Of a stretch of 64,000 nt of DNA, positions 37,201 through 45,600 are shown one piece after another. The stretch spans positions 8,443,001 through 8,507,000 of the forward strand of contig NC_092568.1 of the NCBI RefSeq assembly GCF_037975245.1, given 5' to 3'. Source of the DNA: Apostichopus japonicus. Taxonomy: Eukaryota; Echinodermata; Holothuroidea; Aspidochirotida; Stichopodidae. Under the pieces are notes generated by a model. The model worked only from the letters and a program-made list of their open reading frames with translations, was not told where the DNA came from and did not search any database. The position numbers were made by a program, and so were the translations under genes. The first letter of the stretch is position 1, and each line of letters opens with the position of its first letter.

Positions 37201-39970
37201 TCCTGATAAACTATGTGTGCTCCAGTTGCAGTTTGATTGTTTGAAGAAAACATACAAAATTGCAATTTTGGACGGAAAATTGCGGTAAACATCGGAAAAT
37301 GTGTCACTCAGCTAGATTCGCGTAGCTTCATCAGGAATTTGGTAGCGATGAGAATATGACATTAGTTGTTGTAGAATACACAGTTTAGGAGTACTATAAT
37401 AGTAGAGTGCTATAAGGAAGCATGTCACATTACCCTCCATGATTGGTACGTTTGTCTCATTTGATCTCCCAATTGACATAGTTGCTCCAGATAATTAATT
37501 TATACGCCGATGACTAGGACCTGTTATGGCGTAGTCTGCTCAAACAGGAATGGAATTCATCCAGAATTCAGCTGAATGATCATTAATGAGTTTAGATACT
37601 ATCCTTTGTTTCAGTCCAAATGTAACAAGAACGATAAAAAAGTTTACATAAAGAATAATTTGTGGTTATTTTTTTTGTTCTTTACAATGAACACCAATGA
37701 CAGTCTAGCAGTTGTGTAAATAAGCTACAATAATACTGTATGGTTATTATAGCTCTGTTATAAATGTAATCCTATGTAATTCACTGAAATCTCTGTAATC
37801 TCTAGGCCCAGGTGTATTGTATAGTGTAGCTATAATCTGTATATAATTCTAATCTGGAAAACAAGCTTATTTTCCAGGTATGTGTACTGTAGCTCTCACA
37901 CAGCCCTGGTCATTTTATTGTAATATGGTACTGACGTGGGTCATGAGAACAGTGGTGCCTTGTATATATTTGAAATTGTAATGAGTTGGAAAATTCAGAT
38001 TGGTGAAAAAACTTCCAGCCTCACCGGTATGTGAACCCAGGCCTGGGAAGGTCATCATTCCACTGTAGGCTTTTGCAACATGCAGGCGCGTAGCCAGGAA
38101 TTTGCCAAAGGAGGAGCGAAAATGTATGCAAACTATCAGAGGCGTAAATACGGCATTGCCAACTATCTAAGCATAGCGCCACCATGGTTGGCGCGAAGCG
38201 TACAAGAAAATTTTGGCTGAAAATGCCTCCCAGATCGCTGGAAATGGTACTTCGTAGGCCTTGTAAGTTGCATCTTAGCATTTTCTCTTTTGAAATTACT
38301 AGCGATATCATAAAAACATTAAAAAAACAATTTAAAAATATGCTCAAGGGGGGGGGGGGCGGCTGCCCCCTTCGCTACGCGCCTGGCAACATGTGTCGAA
38401 CAATGCTAGTGCTGTGTTTGTTGACTTAACTTTGCCTTACTCTAGATTAATCATGATGCTAACCAACACAAAATCATTTGTGAATCCTAAGGCCGGATCT
38501 CGAAAGAGATACTTTGAACAGACTCTGTTAAATGAAATGGAAATAAACGACCAAGGCAAATGAATTTCAAATATATATATATATATTTGAAATTGTAATG
38601 AGATGGAAAATCTTCCAGCTTCCACTGGGATGGAATTAGAGAGAACATTTATAGTTAGAACACAGATCATCAGAGTGTTTATCCTTCTTGGTATCTCTGT
38701 ACAAAGGTGTAGTCGGCAGGATAAGCATGTTACATAGTCAAGTATGTGAAGAGATCCAGTGCTATCAAGTTTCACAATATTCAGTTTTGTGTTGTAGGCT
38801 TCTGTTTGGCCATTAAGTCCCTTGACTATACCAAGTTTCTTTCACTGACACTAGCTACAGAATATTTGTATGTATTGATTATAGCCACTGCATAAAGGCC
38901 TGAACATGGCCACTGGTGCAAATGAGTTTCATTCACTATCATTCCTCACTTAGTTCTTTACAAATGGGTGAAGGTCATGCTGTGTACATGTTTCTATTTG
39001 TCTAATATATAAGGACTTCTGTATAATGCTGATTGTGAAAGCTATAAAGCCCAAGGTCAACTGCTTTGACCTCTACCTTCCAAGCACAGGGGCAGTTACA
39101 GTTCAATGGCTGCATTTAGAACTGAAATTTTCCTGAAGTCTTTTGTTCAATTGATTTACGCACATAGTTAGGTACACAATGCTAACTATTACTATATGAT
39201 GAACACATCCTGTGTTCAAATCATAGGACAATGCAGGGTGCTCAAAATAACACACATGAGTGTATCATAGTACACTAGACGTAGTGTGCAATGCATTGGC
39301 TGTTTTGTACACACATTAGCAATAGGACCCTATCCCTTCCACAAAACCCACACTAAGATCAACCACCACAGTTCACCCACGGAACACACCCTTCTTAAGC
39401 AAGCAAAATGGCGTTCCTCTTGTGCCCATTCATACAACGTAGCGTTACGCGTCGCAATTAAGGTCAATTCATAGAGCGAGAAGCTCCACGGACTATCCGA
39501 GTGTTGTTCAATTAAACCTCACGTACAGCTGTGCACATGGCTGGGGTTTGTATACATCTCACATACCCGGTTCATTCACATTAACGGCAATACATCTGAT
39601 TAATATGAATATTTAGCAGCAATAGTCTCGGTGAGTACTGTACAAAACTTACGCGGCAGACAAAAATTAACATATATATATGCATATTTATAGCATAATC
39701 AATTCTACTGTATTGCGATTTGCTTTGTAGCATAATGACTGCCTAGGCCTGTAGGTTTTTGCAATACTACTTACCTGTAAACAAAGATCAAAATCGACGC
39801 ACTTATCGCACTTGATACTGCAAGCCCGAAGTTCAACCTGACAATTGTTGCAGTAGAACCTTGTAGGGACCTCTGTGGAAAGACAAATACGAGAGTTAAA
39901 TCATCAAAAACACAGAAATATGAAACAAATGGGCAAAATCTGAAGAGGAACTGTAATTCCTACCTGCCAT
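1177..39970 (-). CDS. TADA2B: TADA2B, transcriptional adaptor 2-beta (SAGA HAT module), 16 coding exons
   Basis: Adaptor of the GCN5/KAT2 acetyltransferase module of SAGA (nucleus); known partners are TADA3, SGF29 and KAT2. Minus-strand exons in transcript order: 39964-39970, 39775-39872, 36661-36720, 35669-35766, 34657-34748, 33722-33778, 32960-33063, 31255-31327, 30310-30465, 29425-29532, 28155-28226, 27694-27805, 8884-8924, 7632-7705, 2005-2067, 1177-1299. All introns are GT-AG and all phases agree, giving 445 aa (human about 420). The ZZ zinc finger is at aa 6-52 (CNNC, CDKC, CLQC pairs and the HKRDH histidines). The SANT domain is at aa 66-112 (STWSMSDEYALL, FGYGNW, VKDHYSK). A block with LGYMPLRDDFE is near aa 162-171. 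A charged helical region with AHVDMYTRALKER is at aa 197-345. The C-terminal SWIRM domain is at aa 372-442 (GFKYLSDRER, RYITLKGLIIK, KSGWIKVS). Start: the first exon reads ATG GCA G and continues like the human N-terminus. Identity is by remembered family resemblance; the exon structure is read directly. Confidence 0.95.
1281..1940. repeat. 111-bp tandem array spanning the TADA2B last-exon acceptor, 6 copies
   Basis: Copies begin near 1281, 1391, 1502, 1613, 1724 and 1835 (spacing 110, then 111 throughout). The first unit contains the genuine splice acceptor and the first bases of the SWIRM exon; the others lie in the intron. On the transcribed (minus) strand copies 2-4 keep the acceptor CAG followed by GACCATTCGCTAAGAAGACA; copies 5-6 carry one change that turns the CAG into CAA. 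Near-identity of copies 2-6 indicates recent expansion. Confidence 0.95.
2068..7631. other. TADA2B intron 14
   Basis: No gene was recognised. The intron holds a short three-copy repeat at 2392-2560, a relic resembling the end of a hAT-type element near 3241-3275 (TTCTCAACCAGGGTCC followed by a GGGCCCCC block), poly-A at about 4366-4380, several oligo-G runs (3321-3330, 3711-3722, 5659-5670) and otherwise AT-rich sequence. Small open frames here have no recognisable domains. Confidence 0.6.
2392..2560. repeat. Three-copy repeat with core ACATACCCATT
   Basis: The phrase ACATACCCATTCAAGTATAT followed by ACAAACC and a GACCATCTCTGCCCA block recurs about every 50-60 bases, with variable internal TA runs. 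The third copy has ACATACCCATTTAGGTATTT. It is a short degenerate minisatellite within TADA2B intron 14. Confidence 0.7.
7706..8883. other. TADA2B intron 13, with a strong G-quadruplex-type run
   Basis: No gene is seen. At 8704-8742 there are four or more plus-strand G-runs of 5-6 bases separated by single T residues, a very strong G4-type sequence. TADA2B is transcribed from the minus strand, so its RNA is C-rich here. A shorter G run is at 8066-8080. Confidence 0.6.
8884..8924 (-). CDS. TADA2B: TADA2B micro-exon 13 (41 nt)
   Basis: The acceptor is CAG at 8927-8925 and the donor is GTATGA. It encodes the linker INEGTTKKEETPA (aa 347-359) between the charged region and the SWIRM domain. The exon begins in phase 2 (GA from exon 12) and leaves one base for exon 14, so the frame is kept on both sides. 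It lies at the far end of an 18.8-kb intron. It is assigned from the frame, the splice signals and its position; it shows no conserved motif, so it is the least certain TADA2B exon. Confidence 0.75.
15185..15478. repeat. Degenerate minisatellite, CCTAGCTGCTACCCC-type unit
   Basis: Imperfect units of roughly 20-28 bases with the theme ACCTAGCTGCTACCCCAAATT recur more than ten times, interrupted by two runs of eight or more C residues. It is an old, diverged array in TADA2B intron 12 with no coding appearance. Confidence 0.75.
19401..19425 (+). repeat. 25-base poly-T tract
   Basis: This is an uninterrupted T run (a poly-A tract on the TADA2B sense strand), preceded by a G-rich stretch at 19313-19375. 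It could be the poly-A tail of a retroposed copy on the minus strand, but no recognisable body was identified next to it. Confidence 0.8.
24230..24575 (+). mobile_element. Dispersed repeat family, copy 1 (interrupted by a minisatellite)
   Basis: Left part: AATCATTTATCCAG then CGCATCGCAAAATG. Right part: GATGTATATAGCAG, then a variable stretch, then ACTATAGTATT. The same ordered blocks occur at 61931-62045 (plus) and 32395-32520 (minus). The order and spacing indicate one interspersed repeat family, probably non-autonomous. The middle of this copy has been replaced by a 21-bp tandem array. No termini or target duplications could be fixed. Confidence 0.6.
24281..24521. repeat. 21-bp minisatellite, 11 full copies plus a partial
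   Basis: The unit starts GCTATGCAAAATGGTCAAG. Eleven units run from 24281 to 24510 (one is 20 bp), followed by a partial unit. Because 21 is divisible by three, the array is open in several frames on both strands; these frames are artefacts of the period. The consensus resembles the segment CAAAATGGGCAAATTG of the related dispersed repeats, so the array probably grew from the element's own sequence. Confidence 0.95.
26316..26460. repeat. Two copies of an AT-rich palindrome
   Basis: ATAGTATCATACAATA is followed after three bases by its near inverse ATTGTATCATAATACTAT. A second, shorter copy (GATAGTATCATACAATAATA) begins about 80 bases later. These are short inverted repeats able to form hairpins or cruciforms in TADA2B intron 12. 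Confidence 0.7.
26600..27690. repeat. Degenerate tandem ladder derived from the TADA2B exon 12 donor edge
   Basis: The phrase CTCTATTCTTTTGGCAGCTG (minus strand: the 3' end of exon 12 plus its GTAAG donor) recurs with decay. Donor-like positions are 27692-27693 (genuine), 27546-27547, 27410-27411, 27282-27283 (GTAATA) and 27204-27205 (GTGAGT). Further, more diverged 80-90-bp copies with the themes AACAAGTGTTTACTTGCTCAG and CTCTTTTGTTTGGCA extend left to about 26600. The copies nearest the exon are the best preserved. Confidence 0.85.
27694..27805 (-). CDS. TADA2B: TADA2B exon 12 (charged linker)
   Basis: Encodes VEKFEEMKAKHEKKKEMKKK and on to TAAKRI (aa 310-345), a Lys/Glu-rich helical segment like the human ESAEYEAARHKREKRKENK region. 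The acceptor CAG is at 27808-27806 and the donor GTAAGT at 27693. Its last 20 or so bases are the seed of the tandem ladder that runs leftward into the intron. Confidence 0.92.
28853..29220. repeat. 34-bp tandem array with a higher-order repeat, 11 copies
   Basis: The core CCATAGCATAACACATATT recurs at about 28853, 28888, 28920, 28954, 28988, 29022, 29056, 29090, 29124, 29158 and 29192. Three successive variant units (ending TTTATAAAG, TTTAAATAG and TAAATTAG) are repeated as a block of about 102 bases, so the array grew by duplicating multimers. It lies in TADA2B intron 10, some 200 bases downstream of the exon 10 donor. Confidence 0.93.
29603..29652 (-). mobile_element. tRNA-like fragment (SINE head candidate)
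   Basis: The minus strand reads TTGCTCAGCTGGTAGAGC (29643-29626), an excellent match to a tRNA D-arm/A-box of the internal RNA polymerase III promoter. No convincing T-arm/B-box follows at the expected distance, so it is not a complete tRNA gene. It may be a decayed tRNA-derived SINE. Confidence 0.45.
32395..32520 (-). mobile_element. Dispersed repeat family, copy on the minus strand
   Basis: Read on the minus strand: AAAGAATAATTTATTTCGGG, GATCGCATCGCAAAATG, GAAATGGGCAAATTGG, then AAGTCCAAAGATTCATAGCAG and CATAGTATTAAATAAG. These blocks are in the same order as at 24230-24575 and 61931-62045. It lies in TADA2B intron 7. Confidence 0.6.
35003..35400. repeat. 70-bp tandem array, about 6 copies
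   Basis: The marker AACCGTATGGCGCAGGCCAA or close variants occurs at 35031, 35101, 35171, 35241, 35311 and 35376 (spacing 70, 70, 70, 70, 65). The central copies are nearly identical. It lies in TADA2B intron 4. It shows no exon-derived sequence, unlike the arrays at 1281 and 47733. Confidence 0.95.
37964..38640. mobile_element. Two partial copies of a short dispersed repeat
   Basis: The phrase TATATTTGAAATTGTAATGAG, then TGGAAAA and CTTCCAGC, occurs at about 37968-38030 and again at about 38574-38620. The first copy continues to a minus-strand GGTTCACATACC, which resembles a tRNA B-box, so a tRNA-derived SINE is possible. An independent element (38083-38385) is inserted right after the first copy. 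Confidence 0.5.
38083..38385. mobile_element. hAT-type MITE, 303 bp, with perfect 8-bp target duplication
   Basis: The left end reads CAGGCGCGTAGCCAGG; the right end, reverse-complemented, reads CAGGCGCGTAGCGAAGG, giving a 12-bp perfect terminal inverted repeat. It is flanked by identical 8-bp direct repeats GCAACATG at 38075-38082 and 38386-38393. An 8-bp duplication with CAG-starting termini is typical of hAT transposons. No transposase frame is present, so it is non-autonomous. It contains a G run at 38349-38359 and lies in TADA2B intron 2. Confidence 0.88.
39964..39970 (-). CDS. TADA2B: TADA2B first coding exon, 7 coding bases
   Basis: Reads ATG GCA G followed by donor GTAGGA. Joined to exon 2 it gives MAEVPTRFYCNNC, matching the expected MAE start and first zinc-binding pair of TADA2B. 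The 5' untranslated part lies to the right, toward the CRE at 40000-40007. Confidence 0.85.
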
Positions 39971-39999
39971 GTTCGGAATCACTCTCTAGGTCTCATGCA

Positions 40000-40007
40000 T
40001 GACGTCA
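40000..40007. promoter_or_regulatory. Palindromic CRE (TGACGTCA) upstream of TADA2B
   Basis: An exact full-length cAMP-response element, the CREB/ATF consensus, sits 30 bases upstream of the TADA2B start codon. It probably lies in the core promoter or 5' UTR. The position supports a short 5' UTR, but no transcription start site can be read from sequence alone. Confidence 0.6.
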
Positions 40008-40745
40008 TAGACTGGTTCGTGCAGCTGGCTACCCAAAACAAAAGGACAGACAGGATATCTGGTGGCATCAGTTAATAATAGTACAAGCTTCCACAGTTCC
40101 AGAAACCAGCACTGACAGAAACCATACGATAGACACACAATTCATGTTTAGGAACCGGTTGTGCGATCTACAGCCTAGCGACAAACCGATCTCAGAATGC
40201 AATAGCCGACGGTTGGGGAACAAATCATCAATATCAGTGTCACCAACTGGTGTTGTTAAAATATTGGCGTTAGTCGATTGGTTTGTTGTGTCAACTTATC
40301 ATCCCTTTTATAATGCAATAATGACTTAGCCTAGACTAAACAGTAGTACTAGGCCTAGGCTAGGCCTTAAGGATTTGATCAATGATGTCTATCTATCAAG
40401 GTAAAATCCAAATCACTCGACCGTAGGCCTATGTGTTTTTCATATGTGTGGTTTTTCAGAAATGTAATGATCTCAAAATATTTATTGTTCTGTGCATATA
40501 ACGCACAATTGAGCAGAACTTGACCACAAAACGTCTGCCACGTCAAGTTCTTTCATACCCCAAAATTGACACATTCCTCGATATAAGCTAACTGTAACTT
40601 TTGTACAAAAATTGACTCTGAATGCTGTTTGCTATGCTCTGAGCCCCTAAGCTTAGACAGGTCAGGTCCCAGAGAGTAGTTGTATCATGTTGTTGTAAAA
40701 GTGGTTATTTTTAGGGAGTAAGATTTCCAAATCCCAAAAATGGCC

Positions 40746-41003
40746 GTGGCTATTCTTACCACTAGTCGTAACAATTATTTATAAACTGTTCTTACGACAT
40801 CGGCGAATTCATGCGCAGTAAAGTAAATAAAGCAACTGCGCATGTAGTAGGGGTAACCCTAACCCCTAACCCAACCCTAACCGGAAATTATTGTTACTCC
40901 TGGTCGTAAAAATAGTACTCCTGGAAGTAAAAATAGCCACGTTAAAGCAACTGCGCATGCGTAATCGGAAAATAATGTTACGACTAGTCGTAAAAATAGC
41001 CAC
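40746..41003. mobile_element. TIR element (MITE-like) with NRF1-like and telomere-like motifs
   Basis: The left end GTGGCTATTCTTACCACTAG is mirrored at the right by CTAGTCGTAAAAATAGCCAC, with matching GTCGTAAC/GTTACGAC inner bases, a TIR of about 35 bp. Inner partial copies of the terminus occur near 40900-40935. The element contains ATGCGCA, TGCGCATG and TGCGCATGCGT (near 40811, 40838 and 40950), resembling the NRF1 site, and a telomere-like AACCCTAACCCCTAACCC stretch near 40855-40881. No clear target duplication was found. Confidence 0.7.
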
Positions 41004-42694
41004 TTTGCCCAAAATATGTGCAAAACTGGGGGGGAGGGGTGTTAAAAGCTTTAAAAAACCACAAATTGACCAGCACATAGCTGAAATGGATTCAAATCAT
41101 GAAATATGTAACTCTGCTTTGCTGCAAAAAGTTGAGGTTGCCTGCTGTATCGTTGCTAGTAATATTTGAAGGTGCGTCAATTACGAAGGTGCGTCAATTA
41201 TGATGCCTTTACTATACTAGGCCTAACTTAAACTTTGGTAATCCTAGGTATGTGGCAGAATCATAGCCGGGCTACAAAGGCGGTAGCCAGTTTGTCAAGC
41301 TAAAAGGAGGTATCACCAACTATTCAAAGTCATTCAAACAAATTTCTGAAAATATGGAACCCGGATAATGAGAAATAATTAGGCCTAATGTTAGTTAGTA
41401 CTCCGTAGTTGGTAGTCTTTCATGATGATTGCTACGATTGGATGTAATATTACACCTTAAGACTTGAAGTTGCCGTTTTTACATACATGATACCATATTT
41501 ATTTATTTCTCAAGGAGGATTGTCCTCAGCAATTGTGCCAGTTTGGTACATATTGTGGAAAATCTATAGACCACTTAATAAATGGAATGCATCTTAAATT
41601 CACATGTATACCCACTAGGGAACTGTAAATGCTATACTATTATTATTATTACAATATGAAAGTTACTACAAGAAAGGACTGAAAGGAATAATTGGGGATT
41701 TTTCTTCATTCTTTACAATGGAAGCAAACAGGAACAACTCAGCTGATATATAGTGTAGACTTGCTGACCAGTCTTTCACAAAAATCGGGTGTTTTTCCAT
41801 CTCCTAAAAATTGAAGGTTCAGGAAGATTTGGGAAGTTGGGCAATATCCAACCAAAACGTATAGTATGATCCAAATACTGTAAGTTGGGTTTGACTAGAG
41901 CTGCAATAATATAGGCTATATAAATGCAGTGCTAGCATGAGTGTGCAGAACACAATGGCATTTATTTTACTCAATTACTTCTTGAAAATGTAAGTGATTT
42001 TTCTCCATGCACAAAATAACACACAGCCCATGTCTGATGTCAAGTTAAAAATAAAAATTACAAATAAAAAATTCCAGGAGATTAGCACATAACATCAGGA
42101 GACCATGAAAATGTTATTAAAATTCTGTGTGAATTTTGTAGGCAAAGTTGTGCAGTAACTATTCCTTAAACTGCTAAGTTGTCATTTAAAATAATATAAT
42201 TTGGACTGTTCATATTTCAGAACACACAGAAAAACACTTTGCAAATGCTTTAGAATTTATTAGCATGCTAAAATTAGAGGCAACACTTCAGTGTTTGTTC
42301 TAAAGTTAAAGTGTAAATTTTATATTTGATGAAAATGTTCCAAAATACCTTTTTGGAGGTTTCAACCTTTCAAATAATTGCCAGATATTGATGAGTGTCC
42401 AGTTTCTACAATTAACTGTCTTAGTGAGGAAGAATGCTAAGAGTGTAACTGTAACATAATTGTTAAAGCTTTAAACTGCTTAAAGTTTTAAACATTTTAG
42501 TTTGGCCCAATACTATTGATGTTTCAAAATCTATTGTGGCACAAACGAAAAAAAGTAACAATCTCTTTTGGGGTATTTCATCTGGCGTGGCAGAAGTTTT
42601 TACGTTTCAAACACTACCAGGTACTTAAACTTTCAGTAAATTTAAACCCTCATTTTTATTTTGCTTTGCAGGTTAATGCCCACCAAACACCATC

Positions 42695-45600
42695 ATGGAT
42701 CAGATTGAACCCTCAGGACTGACTCTCAGTGTTGAATCACTGCAAGAATTTCAAGTCCAGGAAATTGGATTGGATGGACAAGAAACATATGCTAAGTTGG
42801 TGTATTAATGTGTATTATTATTTTTTTTTTGTCAAAGCACATCAACTGTTCTGTTTTCAAATTATTTAAAGTTCAAATTATAGAAAACAGTTAATGGTAA
42901 ATGAGCGCAGGTATTTAACAGATTATATTATTGAGCGTGGTATTAATTTTTTTGTTTTCATACATCACAGACCAAAGATAGCTCACAAGATTGAAGTTTA
43001 GTGTTGACTTTTCTCTTCTGCATTAATTTTATGAGAAGTATTTGTGGTTGTTACATAAGTCTCTGACATTATTCCTCTTTTTCAGCTTTAAATTTGAGTC
43101 GGTTAATCTCACAGATGATGATGTTATTACTATTATTTAGATTTTTTTTTTTTTTGGACATACATCACAGGCCATTGTCTATGTCAGAAAACTTAGCAAA
43201 GTTAGCCCACAAGATCGACTTTTCTGAAGAAAATGAAGATAAGAAAACTGATGATACAAGGAACGGTCTCCCAGTGAAGGAACGAGAAGAGAATGATACC
43301 AAAGAGGCAGCAGCATTCCAGAACCAGCAAAAACCCTGGGAGTCAGTAAAGACAAAATTGAGGTGACATATCCACATAACTCTGTTTCCCATATGACTGG
43401 GGTGGGAAACCTATGGCCTGAGGGCCACATGCGGCCCGTCAGCGATTTTTTTGCGGCCTGTGAGATGTCTCAAGAAAATGAAAATGTATCAATATATTTT
43501 ACATCATCACAAAAAACGAGCTAGCTGCTTACAATTTATCGGCACTAATGATGCTGTCAGGTAGGTCTATTATCCCCATTACTTATCAACTGTACTGTAT
43601 TGACATTATTGTGAATACAGATTTAGTGTACACACCAATTGCTTGAAAGTCCTCAGAATCAAAGATTTAAAATCAACAGCAGGTCCTTGGTTAGCTGCGG
43701 CCCAGTCAAATTTTCACTCCTTATATCTGGCCCATTCATTCAAAAGGTTGCCCACCCCTGCCTTATGATCATTAGGTGTCTTCGGTAATCTCTCCCAACA
43801 GGATAATCATATTATGTAAATATTAATAGTTTACTATTACTTATAAAGACTTAACTAATATAGAGGGAGTTTGGAGAGTAAAATGATACGGATGGGGATG
43901 TTTTCTTAATTTATACTGTCAACTCATGTGTATGTGGTTGTGCCATATGGGAGCATATGAGGTGTTGATTTGGGATATTGTTAAGTACTTGAAACTTAAG
44001 TTTTGATGTACAGAGGGGTTTAACATCTCCCCGAAAATAACAATACAGAAAGATGTGTTGACTAATGCATTGATTTTCTGATAGATGATAATAGCAAAAT
44101 TATAAACCATTAACTTGAGAGAAAATAACTTGCTATTGGTTTCAGGGGTTTGTTCTTCCTCTAAGCTTCAAGGGGTCAACAGGTTATCTCAAATGGTTGA
44201 AGAATACTTGGCCATTTTCTCAAAAAATCCTCAGATTTAGCTATAAATATTGTAAAGCAAAATAAGTTTATATGCAGTTGAGTTCGAAACTTGTAATGCA
44301 ATGGAGAGTCATGTACTGCAGTTGTCCCTTGGACGTAAACTTGTACCATTGAATTGAGCTTCAGTCTCATAATCCGGTGTTATGAGTTATTAAATGTGTG
44401 TGTATTTTTTTTTTATCATTTCTTTATTGCAGGGATGCACTTACAGAAGTAAGTGTGTTATATGATGTTATCAACATTGCGAGAATGAACAGGGAGCCCC
44501 CTTACCAGTACATGATGCTTGAGAAGGTCTCAGGGGAGACCAGCTCACCAAATAATGAATTTGCTGTCAAACTTTTGGAGAAAAAGAAGGTACAGTATTT
44601 GTAATTATCTTTTGCTCTGCAAGGCTGTTTTTATTGTGTTTTTAAAGAATGTCTACATTGTAACTTCTGTTAGGATGTGTGCGAATGTTTGTCTTTCAGA
44701 CAAACTTACCCTCTCAAGAAAAGTTTGCCAATTTACAAATGTTCTGAAATAAACTAGGAAAGAGAATCTGTGAAGCAATGTTCACTTATCGAACAAATTT
44801 TTTAAAAGAAAACGTTTCAATTTGAAGTATTCCTGGTGATGTTGTGTGCAGATAATAAAACCCACATTGACTGTAACTGTTGGATTATAATAAATCATAT
44901 ATATGTCTCCTCACGGTTCTGTGGGAACCAAATCTCAGTGGAAAAGTTTAAAATAGGTCCGTCAAGATCTTTGTAAACAAAAGAAAAGATTGATCCGAGG
45001 TTGACAACAGCAGATATTTCTGTAACAAACTTGACAACTTCTTGACGTCAATGTTATAGTAACACATGTTGCACTTTTCTAACATAACTTTTTATGATTT
45101 GACAAATTAATTTTCTACATCCAGAGTCTTGAGGTTGCTGCCAAAATTTTGCAAACCGGAGCAAACCGTATGAAGCACAGCTCGAGTTCAGAAAAGAAGG
45201 CTTTGGTCGAACAGAGGAACTTCCATAATGAATTACTCTGTTTGAGGCAGAATTGGAGGCTGAAGAGAGTGGGCAATAATATTCTGGGAGATCTTAGTTT
45301 CAGAACATGTGAGTGTAGTGCATTTGGTCGGTCAGATTTTGAAATCAATATTTTCCCCACACACGTTATAATGTTTGTTTGATTTTTGGAAGTTTCGCAG
45401 CTGAATCTAAATAAATGTCACACATTTGCCCTCTTCTCAATCACAAGTATGTAATTTCCTTGTTGTCTAATGGAACTTTAAGACATTTGATAGTCAGAAA
45501 ATCTGACCTTTAAGTTGTAGACAAAGCTTCAGCCAGCAACCCATCTCACTGTCAATTAGACATCCAGGCAACTGGTGAAAATTGGTGAAAAATGAAATAT

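Larger units (their letters stand above)
39971..42694. other. Divergent intergenic region between TADA2B and MED17
   Basis: It separates the two start codons by 2.7 kb and should contain both promoters and 5' untranslated exons. A CRE lies at 40000-40007 and a TIR element with NRF1-like sites at 40746-41003. A 17-bp tandem duplication of AAGGTGCGTCAATTA is at 41169-41203. The MED17 start codon is preceded at 42662-42672 by an acceptor-like TTTGCAG, so MED17 probably has a noncoding first exon upstream. No protein gene was recognised. Confidence 0.6.

Noticed and set aside
40855..40881. Chromosome end or interstitial telomere array
   Set aside because: Only a few imperfect CCCTAA-type units, embedded inside a TIR element; genes continue on both sides.
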